This document shows positions 10,300 to 19,131 of a stretch of DNA of 64,000 nt, one piece after another. The first letter of the stretch is position 1, and each line of letters opens with the position of its first letter. The notes under the pieces are model-generated. The model was not told the DNA's origin and ran no database searches. It saw only the letters and a program-made list of their open reading frames with translations. Origin of the DNA: Pseudomonas synxantha BG33R (GTDB taxonomy: Bacteria; Pseudomonadota; Gammaproteobacteria; Pseudomonadales; Pseudomonadaceae). Made by a program: the position numbers and the translations under genes. The stretch spans positions 916,936 to 980,935 of the forward strand of contig NZ_CM001514.1 in NCBI RefSeq assembly GCF_000263715.2, written 5' to 3'.

Positions 10300-10824
10300 A
10301 TGCTAGGCGGTATTCGGGTACGGCAGAACGGGATGGTGCTGCTGATCAGTCTGGTATTCCTGCTGTTGTTATCGCAGGTGGGGCTGTCGTCGATACAGGG
10401 GGCGGTCGCCCAGCAAAAAGTCGCGAGTAGCCTGTGGCAGCGTAATCAATCCTTTCAGTCTGCTGAAAGCGGTTTGCGGCGGGGGGAGTCGGTTGTGCAG
10501 AGGGGCGGCCCTGCGATGCCTGTGTGCCACTCGGTTATTACGTGTGCGCCGCCCAATGAAGCATTTTCCTTGACTGGCGCCGGGGCAAACCCTGTCTCAG
10601 CGGTCACCTGGTTGGCCTTGAGGGGCGGATTTTATGGCGTTCAATCCCTGGGGGAAGGAGCAGGGCTGGCTCATTTGCCGCCCGGTACACGGGCAGCGCT
10701 CTTTCGCATCACTGCCGTGGGCCTTGCAGGCCAATCGCGCACGGTGTTGGAGTCGGTTTATGCCCGGGTGGAGGAGGGCGGCAACGTCAGGTTTCGACGG
10801 ATTTCATGGCGGCAACTTCAATAA
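10300..10824 (+). CDS. pilX: Type IV pilus minor pilin PilX-like
   Basis: About 174 residues. The signal-like start RVRQNG/MVLLISLVFLLLLSQVGLSS lacks the Glu-5 of major pilins, as is usual for PilX, and QSFQSAESGLRRGE follows as in PilX families. GTG 10291, ATG 10294 and ATG 10300 are in frame. ATG 10300 is chosen because AGGGG at 10287-10291 sits eight bases upstream. The next gene is pilE, with no pilY1 or pilY2 between. Confidence 0.78.
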   Translation: MLGGIRVRQNGMVLLISLVFLLLLSQVGLSSIQGAVAQQKVASSLWQRNQSFQSAESGLRRGESVVQRGGPAMPVCHSVITCAPPNEAFSLTGAGANPVSAVTWLALRGGFYGVQSLGEGAGLAHLPPGTRAALFRITAVGLAGQSRTVLESVYARVEEGGNVRFRRISWRQLQ

Positions 10825-10835
10825 GGAGCAATGGG

Positions 10836-11237
10836 ATGGGCATGGATAGCCAGGGCTTTACCCTGATGGAGTTATTGATCGCCGTGGCGATCGTTGCGTT
10901 GTTGGCTGGCATTGCGTATCCCGGGTACATCGGCCAGGTAAAAAAGGTGTATCGCGCGCAAATCGTCGCGTTGTTGAGCGAGCAAGCCCAGCATCTGGAG
11001 CGCGCATATACCAGAGATGGCACTTTTATTGATGCGGGCGGCGTCATTGCGGGCAACGATCACTATAGAATCAGTGCGATTTTAAACCCCCAGGATTTCG
11101 ACTTGCTCGCTACGCCTGCTGTGGACTCAGTCATGGCGGACGACGCGTGTGCAGCTTTCAGCTTGAGCAGCACCGGTATGCGAAGCAACCCGGGAGCGGC
11201 GCCTGAAATGTCGCGCAAAGTCTGCTGGGGGCAGTGA
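10836..11237 (+). CDS. pilE: Type IV pilus minor pilin PilE
   Basis: A 133-residue pilin-like protein: MGMDSQG/FTLMELLIAVAIVALLAGIAYP, then the PilE pattern YIGQVKKVYRAQIVALLSEQAQHLERAYTRDGTF, and C-terminal cysteines DDACAAF and RKVCWGQ that could form the D-loop disulfide. The start at 10836 is set by AAGGAG at 10823-10828, which overlaps the pilX stop. ATG 10831 is out of frame. Confidence 0.87.
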   Translation: MGMDSQGFTLMELLIAVAIVALLAGIAYPGYIGQVKKVYRAQIVALLSEQAQHLERAYTRDGTFIDAGGVIAGNDHYRISAILNPQDFDLLATPAVDSVMADDACAAFSLSSTGMRSNPGAAPEMSRKVCWGQ

Positions 11238-11296
11238 TGAGAGTGCTTGAAGAGTGGGCGCCGGGCGCGCCTTTCCCTGTTTATCGGCGGGATCAG

Positions 11297-12409
11297 ATGA
11301 TGGCAAAGCAACAGCAAGTGGTGATTGTCGGCGGCGGAGTAATCGGGCTGTTGACGGCGTACAACCTTGCCAGAGAAGGGCGGGCAGTCATGCTGCTGGA
11401 GCGTGCGGGGCTTGGGCAGGAGTCTTCCTGGGCAGGTGGCGGAATTGTCTCGCCGTTGTATCCATGGCGTTATAGCCCGGCCGTGACTGCATTGGCCCAT
11501 TGGTCCCAGGATTTCTATCCGCAGCTGGCACAGCGTTTGTTTGCTGCGACCGGTGTCGATCCCGAGGTCCATACCACGGGTTTGTACTGGCTTGACCTGG
11601 ATGATGAAGCTGATGCACTGGCCTGGGCTGCGCGTGAAGGGCGGCCATTGAGCAAGGTGGACGTGTCCCAGGCTCATGATGCCGTGCCGGCGCTGGGAGG
11701 CGGTTACTCCCGGGCGATCTACATGGCCGATGTGGCCAATGTGCGCAACCCGCGCCTGGTAAAATCCTTGAAAGCGGCGCTGCTGGCGTTGCCGGATGTG
11801 ACGATTCACGAGCACTGCGAAGTGTCGGGTTTTGTGCAGAACAACAATCGCGTGGTGGGGGTGAACACTGCGACGGGACCGGTTTTTGCCGATCAGGTGG
11901 TGCTCGCCGCCGGGGCCTGGAGCGGGCAGTTGCTGAGCACACTGGGCATGACCCTTCCCGTGGAGCCGGTCAAAGGCCAAATGATCCTGTACAAGTGCGC
12001 GTCCGACTTTTTATCCAGCATGGTCTTGGCCAAGGGGCGCTATGCAATCCCCCGCCGCGATGGGCACATTCTGATTGGAAGCACATTGGAACATGAGGGG
12101 TTCGACAAGACGCCGACCGAAACTGCGTTGGCGAGCCTCAAGGCGTCTGCGGTGGAACTGATCCCCGCCTTGGCGGACGCCGAGGTGGTCGGGCATTGGG
12201 CGGGGTTGCGGCCCGGTTCGCCGGAAGGTATCCCCTATATCGGAGAGGTTCCCGGCTTTCAGGGCTTGTGGCTCAATTGCGGGCATTACCGCAATGGCCT
12301 GGTACTCGCACCGGCCTCCTGCCAGTTGTTCGCCGACTTGCTGTTGGGGCGGGCTCCGATCATTGATCCGGCGCCTTATGCCCCGGCAGGTCGCCTCAAC
12401 GCTGGATAG
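11297..12409 (+). CDS. thiO: Glycine oxidase ThiO (FAD-dependent)
   Basis: About 370 residues. It begins with an FAD-binding Rossmann motif VVIVGGGVIGLLTAYNLA and ends with GHYRNGLVLAP, both typical of ThiO. ThiO oxidises glycine to the iminoacetate used for the thiazole of thiamine. The ATG at 11297 or 11300 fits the family; the open frame upstream from 11234 is rejected. No THI-box riboswitch is visible upstream. It follows pilE closely and converges on the small gene at 12396 with a 14-base overlap. PAO1 has a homologous oxidase at this place. Confidence 0.85.
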   Translation: MMAKQQQVVIVGGGVIGLLTAYNLAREGRAVMLLERAGLGQESSWAGGGIVSPLYPWRYSPAVTALAHWSQDFYPQLAQRLFAATGVDPEVHTTGLYWLDLDDEADALAWAAREGRPLSKVDVSQAHDAVPALGGGYSRAIYMADVANVRNPRLVKSLKAALLALPDVTIHEHCEVSGFVQNNNRVVGVNTATGPVFADQVVLAAGAWSGQLLSTLGMTLPVEPVKGQMILYKCASDFLSSMVLAKGRYAIPRRDGHILIGSTLEHEGFDKTPTETALASLKASAVELIPALADAEVVGHWAGLRPGSPEGIPYIGEVPGFQGLWLNCGHYRNGLVLAPASCQLFADLLLGRAPIIDPAPYAPAGRLNAG

Positions 12410-12629
12410 ACTTCGGCCCTTGTTCCAGATGCGCCTGGGTGCAGTACCACTCCTGGCGCGAACTCAGTGCGCGATCCTGCGGCAGGTGCACGCCGCAGTG
12501 GGCGCATCGCACCATCAGCGCTGCGTTCGGCTCGGCAGGTCGTTGCTGGCGGGCTGCAGGGTTTTTGAATTTGCGCCAGAACCATACCGCGGCAGCAATG
12601 ACGGCAATCCAGAACAGTAGACGAAGCAT
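12396..12629 (-). CDS. PP0621-family small membrane protein
   Basis: A 77-residue protein with one N-terminal transmembrane helix (LLFWIAVIAAAVWFW), a short linker and a compact C-terminal metal-site pattern: C42, C45 (CAHC), C63 and H67 (WYCTQAH). This resembles the PP0621 family named after P. putida; the function is unknown. The topology suggests a membrane-anchored zinc knuckle. In PAO1 the pilS-pilR pair lies in this neighbourhood; it is absent here. Confidence 0.75.
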   Translation of the reverse strand: MLRLLFWIAVIAAAVWFWRKFKNPAARQQRPAEPNAALMVRCAHCGVHLPQDRALSSRQEWYCTQAHLEQGPKSIQR

Positions 12630-12712
12630 GATGGGCAGTTTCTCGACAAGGAATGCGCCAGTTTAGCCAAGCTGGCCACAGGCGCACAGCGCAATAAATA
12701 CTCGCTCATAAA

Positions 12713-12743
12713 AAAGGGAGCTCGTTCAGAGCTCCCTTTTGCG
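12713..12743 (-). terminator. Bidirectional terminator downstream of bamD
   Basis: A 10-bp stem AAAGGGAGCT / AGCTCCCTTT has an A-run on the left and a T-run on the right. It lies about 15 bases after the bamD stop and can act on both strands. Confidence 0.88.
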
Positions 12744-12756
12744 TTGCGTCGAACAA

Positions 12757-13782
12757 TCAGTCGAACACACCGAAGGTCATGTAGCTGAACCACGAACGGT
12801 CTTCGTTGTTGCCAAGGGCCTGCGGCTCCTCTTCTTCGATAACGTCGCCGTTCTCGTCGTGAGGCTTGAGGTCCGAAGGGATGGCATCCTTGGCGTCCTG
12901 GTACTGCTTGATCACGTCCTGGTTGGCGCGGGTTTCACCCGGCGGCAGTGGCGGACGAGACTCGATCAGGCCCAAGGTGTACTTGCTCAGCCACGAACGG
13001 TTGTCGGCTTCGGCAACCTGAGGCACGAACTGGCCGTCTTTCAGGCTTGGGTGATCTGGGTAGTTGAGCTTCAGGGTTTCCAGGCTGGTGGTCGCCAGCG
13101 TGTCCAGGTGCAGACGCTGGTAAGCCTCGGTCATCACCGCCAGGCCGTCGCCCACGGATGGGGTTTCCTGGAAGTTCTCCACAACATAGCGGCCACGGTT
13201 GGCGGCAGCTACGTAGGCCTGACGGGTCAGGTAGTAGTGAGCCACGTGGATTTCGTAGGAGGCCAGCAGGTTGCGCAGGTAGATCATGCGCTGCTTGGCG
13301 TCCGGCGCGTAGCGGCTGTTGGGGTAGCGGCTGGTCAGCTGGGCGAACTCGTTGTAGGAGTCGCGTGCAGCGCCCGGGTCACGCTTGGTCATGTCCAGCG
13401 GCAGGAAGCGCGCCAGCAGGCCAACGTCCTGGTCGAACGAGGTCAGGCCCTTCATGTAGTAGGCGTAGTCCACGTTCGGGTGCTGTGGGTGCAGGCGGAT
13501 AAAACGCTCGGCAGCGGACTTGGCAGCTTCCGGCTCGGCGTTCTTGTAGTTGGCGTAGATCAGCTCCAACTGGGCCTGGTCGGCATAGCGGCCGAATGGG
13601 TAGCGCGACTCCAATGCCTTCAGCTTCGCTGTGGCGCTGGTGTAGCTATTATTGTCCAGGTCTGTCTGAGCTTGCTGGTACAGCTCGACTTCGCTCAGGT
13701 TTTCGTCGACGACGTCCTTTGTTGACGAGCAAGCAGCAGTCATGGCGAGGATGGCGATCAGCAGCAGGTGTTTCACTTGCAT
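12757..13782 (-). CDS. bamD: Outer membrane assembly lipoprotein BamD (ComL)
   Basis: A 341-residue lipoprotein of the BAM complex that inserts beta-barrel proteins into the outer membrane. The signal [18 protein letters not shown] ends in a lipobox-like TAAC with C18 as the predicted lipidated cysteine. TPR-like repeats follow ([40 protein letters not shown]). The start at 13782 is fixed by the signal peptide; 28 open codons upstream are excluded. It is divergent from rluD, a conserved arrangement. Its acidic C-terminus ([10 protein letters not shown]) is long, as in pseudomonads. Confidence 0.95.
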   Translation of the reverse strand: MQVKHLLLIAILAMTAACSSTKDVVDENLSEVELYQQAQTDLDNNSYTSATAKLKALESRYPFGRYADQAQLELIYANYKNAEPEAAKSAAERFIRLHPQHPNVDYAYYMKGLTSFDQDVGLLARFLPLDMTKRDPGAARDSYNEFAQLTSRYPNSRYAPDAKQRMIYLRNLLASYEIHVAHYYLTRQAYVAAANRGRYVVENFQETPSVGDGLAVMTEAYQRLHLDTLATTSLETLKLNYPDHPSLKDGQFVPQVAEADNRSWLSKYTLGLIESRPPLPPGETRANQDVIKQYQDAKDAIPSDLKPHDENGDVIEEEEPQALGNNEDRSWFSYMTFGVFD

Positions 13783-13931
13783 GGCGGCTTGCGTCCCTAT
13801 GACGGCCGCTGTCTTGGGCGGGGCCGTCCTGTTATGATGAGCGCCCCGTTGAAAGCCTCGGGGCAAAAGACGCCGTATTTAACCACAAGCGCGCAGCCGA
13901 AACCAAAGGCTGTGCCACGCCTAGTCTGAGC

Positions 13932-14894
13932 ATGTCCGATAAAATTGAACTTCGCGCAGAGGTGCCGTCCGAATTGGGCGGCCAACGCCTCGATCAAGTC
14001 GCCGCACAATTATTCGCTGAGCACTCGCGCTCGCGCCTTTCCGCCTGGATCAAAGACGGCCGCCTGACTGTGGATGGAGCGGTTATCCGCCCGCGAGACA
14101 TAGTCCATGGCGGTGCGATTCTTGAGCTGACTGCCGAGCAGGAAGCCCAGGGAGAATGGGTCGCCCAGGACATCGAGCTGGATATCGTCTATGAAGACGA
14201 CGACATCCTGGTCATCAACAAACCCGCTGGCCTGGTGGTTCACCCGGCTGCCGGGCACGCTGATGGCACTTTGCTCAATGCCCTGTTGCACCACGTCCCG
14301 GACATCATCAATGTCCCGCGCTGCGGCATCGTGCACCGTCTGGACAAGGACACCACCGGTTTGATGGTGGTGGCCAAGACCATTCAGGCGCAGACGCAGC
14401 TTGTTACTCAGTTGCAGAGTCGCAGCGTCAGCCGGATCTACGAGTGCATCGTGATCGGTGTGGTGGTGGCCGGGGGCAAGATCAACGCACCGATTGGTCG
14501 CCACGGCCAGCAGCGCCAGCGTATGGCGGTGATGGAAGGCGGCAAGCAAGCCGTTAGCCACTACCGTGTGCTGGAGCGTTTCCGCTCCCACACCCATGTG
14601 CGGGTCAAGCTGGAAACCGGGCGCACCCACCAGATTCGCGTGCACATGGCGCATATCAACTTCCCGTTGGTCGGCGATCCTGCCTACGGTGGGCGCTTCC
14701 GTATTCCGCCGGCGGCAAGCCAGACAATGGTCGAATCGCTGAAGTCCTTCCCGCGCCAGGCACTGCACGCACGCTTCCTGGAACTGGATCATCCGACGAG
14801 CGGTAAGCGCATGAGCTGGGAATCGCCACTTCCAGACGACCTGGTCTGGTTGTTGTCGCTGCTCAAGCAGGATCGTGAGGCGTTTATCGGATGA
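13932..14894 (+). CDS. rluD: 23S rRNA pseudouridine synthase RluD
   Basis: A 320-residue enzyme expected to make pseudouridines 1911/1915/1917 in helix 69 of 23S rRNA. An S4 RNA-binding domain covers about residues 17-75. The catalytic motif HRLDKDTTG is at residues 135-143 with Asp138 as the active residue. GRTHQIRVHMAH is the conserved closing motif. The stop overlaps pgeF by ATGA. Confidence 0.95.
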   Translation: MSDKIELRAEVPSELGGQRLDQVAAQLFAEHSRSRLSAWIKDGRLTVDGAVIRPRDIVHGGAILELTAEQEAQGEWVAQDIELDIVYEDDDILVINKPAGLVVHPAAGHADGTLLNALLHHVPDIINVPRCGIVHRLDKDTTGLMVVAKTIQAQTQLVTQLQSRSVSRIYECIVIGVVVAGGKINAPIGRHGQQRQRMAVMEGGKQAVSHYRVLERFRSHTHVRVKLETGRTHQIRVHMAHINFPLVGDPAYGGRFRIPPAASQTMVESLKSFPRQALHARFLELDHPTSGKRMSWESPLPDDLVWLLSLLKQDREAFIG

Positions 14895-15616
14895 GTGACT
14901 GGCTGATTCCTGACTGGCCCGCGCCGTCTCAGGTCAAAGCCTGCGTCACCACTCGTGCGGGCGGCGTCAGTCTGGCGCCGTTCGACAGCCTTAACCTGGG
15001 CGATCACGTCGAGGACAGCCTTGAGGCAGTCCTTGAAAATCGCCGGCGTCTGAGCGGCGCCTTCGATATCCGGCCTGCCTGGTTGCGCCAGGTCCACGGT
15101 ACTCACGTGGTTGAGGCCGATCCAGGCCGTACTGTCGAGGCAGATGGCAGTTGGACCAGCACCCCCGGCATCGCTTGCACATCCATGACCGCCGATTGCC
15201 TGCCTGCGCTGTTCTGTAATCGGGCGGGTACCCGGGTTGCCGCAGCCCATGCCGGTTGGCGTGGCTTGGCGGCTGGCGTACTGGAGGCTGCATTCGAAAG
15301 CCTGGATACTGCTCCTGAAGACGTCCTGGTCTGGCTCGGCCCAGCCATTGGCCCGCAAGCCTTTGAGGTCGGCCCGGAAGTACGTGAAGCCTTCATGCAG
15401 CAACTGCCGGCCACCGCTGAAGCCTTTGTTCCCAGCCACAATCCCGGCAAGTTCATGGCCGACATCTACCAGCTGGCGCGCCTGCGTCTGGCAGCAAACG
15501 GTGTCACCGCTGTATATGGTGGTGGTTTTTGCACCGTGACCGATCCACGCTTCTTTTCTTATCGCCGCAGCCCGCGTACGGGCCGATTCGCCTCCCTTAT
15601 CTGGCTTGAACGCTAG
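14891..15616 (+). CDS. pgeF: Laccase-domain protein PgeF (YfiH; peptidoglycan editing factor)
   Basis: A 241-residue DUF152/laccase-fold protein. Metal and active-site regions are recognisable as RQVHGTHVVEAD, TADCLPALFC and AAAHAGWRGLAAGVLE. The family corrects misincorporated residues in peptidoglycan precursors in E. coli (YfiH) and has been annotated as polyphenol oxidase. It is translationally coupled to rluD (4-base overlap) and precedes clpB, the order known from PAO1. Confidence 0.9.
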   Translation: MSDWLIPDWPAPSQVKACVTTRAGGVSLAPFDSLNLGDHVEDSLEAVLENRRRLSGAFDIRPAWLRQVHGTHVVEADPGRTVEADGSWTSTPGIACTSMTADCLPALFCNRAGTRVAAAHAGWRGLAAGVLEAAFESLDTAPEDVLVWLGPAIGPQAFEVGPEVREAFMQQLPATAEAFVPSHNPGKFMADIYQLARLRLAANGVTAVYGGGFCTVTDPRFFSYRRSPRTGRFASLIWLER

Positions 15617-15646
15617 ACTGTCCTGACCTGTATCAACCGTCCGCCG

Positions 15647-15675
15647 CTTGAAACCCCCAGAATCCACCCCATCTA
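15647..15675 (+). promoter_or_regulatory. Heat-shock (sigma32) promoter of clpB
   Basis: CTTGAAA (15647-15653), a 13-base spacer, then CCCCATCTA (15667-15675). Both boxes match the RpoH consensus CTTGAAA / CCCCAT-T almost exactly. It lies about 75 bases upstream of the clpB ATG. Confidence 0.9.
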
Positions 15676-15751
15676 TAAGGGTATCTGGCAGGTTTCTTCA
15701 TTCAGGATGTGTTTGTTCATAGCTCCGGCCTGCTCAAAAGGAAGGTGACTA

Positions 15752-18316
15752 ATGCGTATTGATCGTTTAACCAGCAAATTGCAGTTGGCCTTATCGGACT
15801 CCCAATCCCTGGCGGTCGGCCTCGACCATCCGGCGATTGAGCCGGCACACTTGATGCAGGCGCTCCTGGAGCAACAAGGTGGCTCTATCAAACCCTTGTT
15901 GATGCAGGTGGGCTTTGACATCAACAGCCTGCGCAAGGAGTTGAGCAAAGAGCTCGACCAACTGCCGAAAATTCAAAACCCTACCGGCGACGTGAATATG
16001 TCCCAGGACCTGGCGCGCCTGCTCAATCAGGCGGACCGACTGGCCCAGCAGAAGGGTGACCAGTTCATCTCCAGCGAACTGGTGCTGCTCGCCGCTATGG
16101 ACGACAACAGTAAGCTTGGCAAATTGTTGCTGGGCCAGGGCGTGAGCAAGAAAGCCCTGGAAAACGCTATCAACAACCTGCGTGGCGGCGAGGCCGTGAA
16201 CGACCCCAACCATGAGGAGTCGCGACAGGCCCTGGACAAATACACCGTCGACCTGACCAAGCGTGCCGAAGAAGGCAAGCTCGACCCGGTGATTGGTCGT
16301 GACGATGAGATTCGTCGCACCATCCAGGTCTTGCAGCGTCGCACCAAGAACAACCCGGTGCTGATCGGTGAGCCTGGCGTGGGTAAAACCGCGATTGCCG
16401 AGGGCCTGGCCCAGCGCATCATTAATGGTGAAGTGCCGGACGGCTTGAAAGGCAAGCGCCTGTTGTCCCTGGACATGGGGGCCCTGATCGCCGGTGCCAA
16501 GTTCCGTGGCGAGTTCGAAGAACGACTGAAATCCCTGCTTAATGAATTGTCGAAGCAGGAAGGCCAGATCATTCTGTTTATCGACGAACTGCACACCATG
16601 GTTGGCGCCGGTAAAGGCGAAGGCTCGATGGATGCTGGCAACATGCTCAAGCCGGCCTTGGCGCGGGGCGAGTTGCATTGCGTCGGTGCGACCACGCTCA
16701 ACGAATACCGTCAGTACATTGAAAAGGATGCGGCCCTTGAGCGGCGTTTCCAGAAAGTGCTGGTGGAAGAACCAAGCGAAGAAGACACCATCGCGATCCT
16801 GCGGGGCCTGAAAGAGCGCTATGAGGTCCACCATAAGGTGGCGATCACTGATGGCGCGATCATTGCGGCGGCCAAGCTGAGCCATCGCTACATCACCGAT
16901 CGTCAGTTGCCGGACAAGGCCATCGACCTGATCGACGAAGCGGCCAGCCGCATTCGCATGGAGATTGACTCCAAGCCGGAAGTGCTCGACCGCCTGGATC
17001 GGCGCCTGATTCAACTGAAAGTAGAATCCCAGGCGTTGAAGAAAGAAGAGGACGAGGCAGCGAAGAAACGCCTGGAAAAACTTCAGGAAGAAATCGTCCG
17101 TCTGGAGCGTGAGTATTCGGACCTCGAAGAAATCTGGACCTCGGAAAAAGCCGAAGTACAGGGTTCGGCGCAGATCCAGCAGAAAATCGAGCAGTCCCGT
17201 CAGGAACTGGAAGCCGCGCGTCGTAAAGGCGATCTGAGCCGCATGGCTGAGTTGCAATATGGTGTGATTCCGGACCTGGAACGCAGCCTGCAGATGGTCG
17301 ACCAGCACGGCAAGCCTGAGAACCAGTTGCTGCGCAGCAAGGTGACCGAGGAGGAAATCGCCGAAGTGGTCTCCAAGTGGACCGGCATTCCTGTCTCGAA
17401 AATGCTCGAAGGCGAGCGCGACAAACTGCTGAAAATGGAAAGTTTGTTGCACCAGCGCGTCATCGGTCAGGAAGAGGCTGTGGTGGCGGTATCCAATGCG
17501 GTACGGCGCTCCCGTGCCGGCTTGTCCGACCCGAACCGTCCAAGCGGCTCGTTCATGTTCCTCGGCCCGACCGGCGTAGGTAAGACTGAGCTGTGCAAGG
17601 CCCTGGCCGAGTTCCTCTTTGATACTGAAGAGGCCATGGTGCGCATTGATATGTCCGAGTTCATGGAGAAACACTCGGTGGCTCGCCTGATCGGCGCACC
17701 ACCAGGCTATGTGGGCTACGAGGAGGGCGGTTACCTGACCGAAGCCGTGCGACGCAAGCCTTACTCGGTGATCCTGCTGGATGAGGTCGAGAAGGCGCAT
17801 CCGGATGTGTTCAACATTTTGCTGCAGGTGCTGGAAGATGGTCGCTTGACGGACAGCCACGGGCGTACGGTGGACTTTCGCAATACGGTGATCGTGATGA
17901 CCTCCAACCTGGGCTCTGCACAGATCCAGGAACTGGTGGGGGATCGCGAGGCCCAGCGCGCAGCGGTGATGGACGCCTTGACCACCCACTTCCGCCCGGA
18001 ATTCATCAACCGGGTGGATGAAGTGGTGATCTTCGAGCCTCTGGCACGGGATCAGATTGCGGGTATCACCGAAATCCAGTTGGGCCGCCTGCGCAGTCGC
18101 CTGGCTGAGCGTGAGCTCGACCTTGAGCTGAGCGGCGAGGCGTTGGACAAGCTGATCGCAGTGGGCTACGACCCGGTGTATGGCGCACGGCCGTTGAAGC
18201 GTGCGATCCAGCGCTGGATCGAGAACCCGCTGGCACAGTTGATCCTGTCGGGCAGCTTTATGCCGGGCACTCGCGTCACGGCAACGGTGAAAGACGACGA
18301 AATCGTCTTCCACTGA
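15752..18316 (+). CDS. clpB: ATP-dependent disaggregase ClpB
   Basis: An 854-residue AAA+ chaperone that, with DnaK, pulls proteins out of aggregates. In order: Clp-N domain (1-145), first AAA module with Walker A GEPGVGKT at 206-213, coiled-coil M domain rich in Glu/Lys/Gln (about 405-525), second AAA module with GPTGVGKT at 605-612, and a C-terminal arginine-rich small domain. The M domain identifies ClpB rather than ClpA/ClpC. An RpoH promoter and a strong terminator enclose it as a single-gene unit. Confidence 0.97.
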   Translation: MRIDRLTSKLQLALSDSQSLAVGLDHPAIEPAHLMQALLEQQGGSIKPLLMQVGFDINSLRKELSKELDQLPKIQNPTGDVNMSQDLARLLNQADRLAQQKGDQFISSELVLLAAMDDNSKLGKLLLGQGVSKKALENAINNLRGGEAVNDPNHEESRQALDKYTVDLTKRAEEGKLDPVIGRDDEIRRTIQVLQRRTKNNPVLIGEPGVGKTAIAEGLAQRIINGEVPDGLKGKRLLSLDMGALIAGAKFRGEFEERLKSLLNELSKQEGQIILFIDELHTMVGAGKGEGSMDAGNMLKPALARGELHCVGATTLNEYRQYIEKDAALERRFQKVLVEEPSEEDTIAILRGLKERYEVHHKVAITDGAIIAAAKLSHRYITDRQLPDKAIDLIDEAASRIRMEIDSKPEVLDRLDRRLIQLKVESQALKKEEDEAAKKRLEKLQEEIVRLEREYSDLEEIWTSEKAEVQGSAQIQQKIEQSRQELEAARRKGDLSRMAELQYGVIPDLERSLQMVDQHGKPENQLLRSKVTEEEIAEVVSKWTGIPVSKMLEGERDKLLKMESLLHQRVIGQEEAVVAVSNAVRRSRAGLSDPNRPSGSFMFLGPTGVGKTELCKALAEFLFDTEEAMVRIDMSEFMEKHSVARLIGAPPGYVGYEEGGYLTEAVRRKPYSVILLDEVEKAHPDVFNILLQVLEDGRLTDSHGRTVDFRNTVIVMTSNLGSAQIQELVGDREAQRAAVMDALTTHFRPEFINRVDEVVIFEPLARDQIAGITEIQLGRLRSRLAERELDLELSGEALDKLIAVGYDPVYGARPLKRAIQRWIENPLAQLILSGSFMPGTRVTATVKDDEIVFH

Positions 18317-18342
18317 GACCTGCAACCGGTGTAATAACAAGA

Positions 18343-18369
18343 GGCCTCGCATTGCGAGGCCTTTTTTTT
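18343..18369 (+). terminator. Rho-independent terminator of clpB
   Basis: An 8-bp GC-rich stem GGCCTCGC / GCGAGGCC with a 3-base loop is followed by eight T. It starts 27 bases after the stop. Confidence 0.93.
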
Positions 18370-18501
18370 CGATAGGGCGTTGAACTGTAAGGCAAAGGCT
18401 TGTAAAGTGCGCCCCGCAGCAACGTCAGCCCACGGGTTTCTTCTCCCCAAGAAGAAATCAGAAAGAAGCGCAAATCATTGTCTTAAAAGCAATTTAAAGG
18501 G

Positions 18502-18529
18502 TTGACAGGGGTTTTTAAGATTGTAGAAT
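18502..18529 (+). promoter_or_regulatory. Promoter of the tRNA-Asn/Pro/Lys cluster
   Basis: A perfect TTGACA (18502-18507), 16-base spacer and TAGAAT (18524-18529), followed by the GC-rich discriminator AGCGCGCC. A short spacer plus GC-rich discriminator is typical of stringently controlled stable-RNA promoters. The first tRNA begins about 75 bases downstream of the expected start. The rest of the 295-base gap after clpB holds only the clpB terminator. Confidence 0.8.
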
Positions 18530-18611
18530 AGCGCGCCTCAGAGATGCTAACGTAGCGATACGGACAGGGTCGAAGAGAAGGTTACACAGCAGTAAATTTG
18601 AAATATGTAGT

Positions 18612-18687
18612 TCCGTGATAGCTCAGTCGGTAGAGCAAATGACTGTTAATCATTGGGTCCCAGGTTCGAGTCCTGGTCACGGAGCCA
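18612..18687 (+). tRNA. tRNA-Asn (GTT)
   Basis: A 76-base cloverleaf: acceptor TCCGTGA / TCACGGA, anticodon GTT at 18645-18647, T-loop GTTCGAGTC, encoded CCA end. Confidence 0.97.
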
Positions 18688-18696
18688 ATTTCAAAT

Positions 18697-18773
18697 CGGG
18701 GTATAGCGCAGTCCGGTAGCGCGCCTGCTTTGGGAGCAGGATGTCGGGAGTTCGAATCCCCCTACCCCGACCA
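18697..18773 (+). tRNA. tRNA-Pro (TGG), copy 1
   Basis: A 77-base cloverleaf: acceptor CGGGGTA / TACCCCG, anticodon TGG at 18731-18733, encoded CCA. The T-stem pairs GGGAG with CCCCC, leaving one A-C mismatch at positions 52/62. A near-identical second copy lies at 18949. Confidence 0.95.
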
Positions 18774-18778
18774 TATTT

Positions 18779-18854
18779 GGGTCGTTAGCTCAGTTGGTAG
18801 AGCAGTTGGCTTTTAACCAATTGGTCGTAGGTTCGAATCCCACACGACCCACCA
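18779..18854 (+). tRNA. tRNA-Lys (TTT)
   Basis: A 76-base cloverleaf nearly identical to E. coli tRNA-Lys: acceptor GGGTCGT / ACGACCC, anticodon TTT at 18812-18814, encoded CCA. It lies five bases after tRNA-Pro, in one transcript. Confidence 0.97.
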
Positions 18855-18918
18855 TTTTTGAGACCAGTTCAGGCTGGAATCGAATCTTAAGATCAGAGGC
18901 CAAAAGCGCTGATCGAAG

Positions 18919-18946
18919 AAGGCGACTGAAAGGTCGCCTTTTTTTT
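18919..18946 (+). terminator. Rho-independent terminator after tRNA-Lys
   Basis: An 8-bp stem AAGGCGAC / GTCGCCTT with a 6-base loop, then a T-run. It ends the Asn-Pro-Lys transcript just before the second tRNA-Pro. Confidence 0.9.
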
Positions 18947-18948
18947 AC

Positions 18949-19025
18949 CGGGGTATAGCGCAGTCCGGTAGCGCGCCTGCTTTGGGAGCAGGATGTCAGG
19001 AGTTCGAATCCCCTTACCCCGACCA
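18949..19025 (+). tRNA. tRNA-Pro (TGG), copy 2
   Basis: Identical to copy 1 except two bases in the T-stem: the 49-65 pair is A-T instead of G-C, a compensatory change. The A-C mismatch at 52/62 is kept. It starts immediately after a terminator with no obvious promoter in the few bases between, so its expression depends on readthrough. Confidence 0.95.
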
Positions 19026-19032
19026 TATTAAA

Positions 19033-19066
19033 AATCCCCGTATCGAAAGATACGGGGATTTTTTTT
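19033..19066 (+). terminator. Rho-independent terminator after tRNA-Pro copy 2
   Basis: A 12-bp stem AATCCCCGTATC / GATACGGGGATT closed by a GAAA tetraloop and followed by T's. Confidence 0.93.
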
Positions 19067-19100
19067 GCGCGCGCGAATCCTGAATTCTCCGCATAACCCC

Positions 19101-19128
19101 TGTGGGAGGGGGCAAGCCCCCTCCCACA
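19101..19128. repeat. REP element, perfect palindrome
   Basis: TGTGGGAGGGGGC-AA-GCCCCC and on to CACA, a 13-bp perfect hairpin. It lies 3 bases beyond the ndh stop, between convergent units, where it could also protect or end transcripts. Confidence 0.85.
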
Positions 19129-19131
19129 GTG

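Noticed and set aside
11238..11296. Thiamine (THI-box) riboswitch before thiO
   Set aside because: The gap to pilE is short and lacks the CUGAGA and conserved stem motifs.
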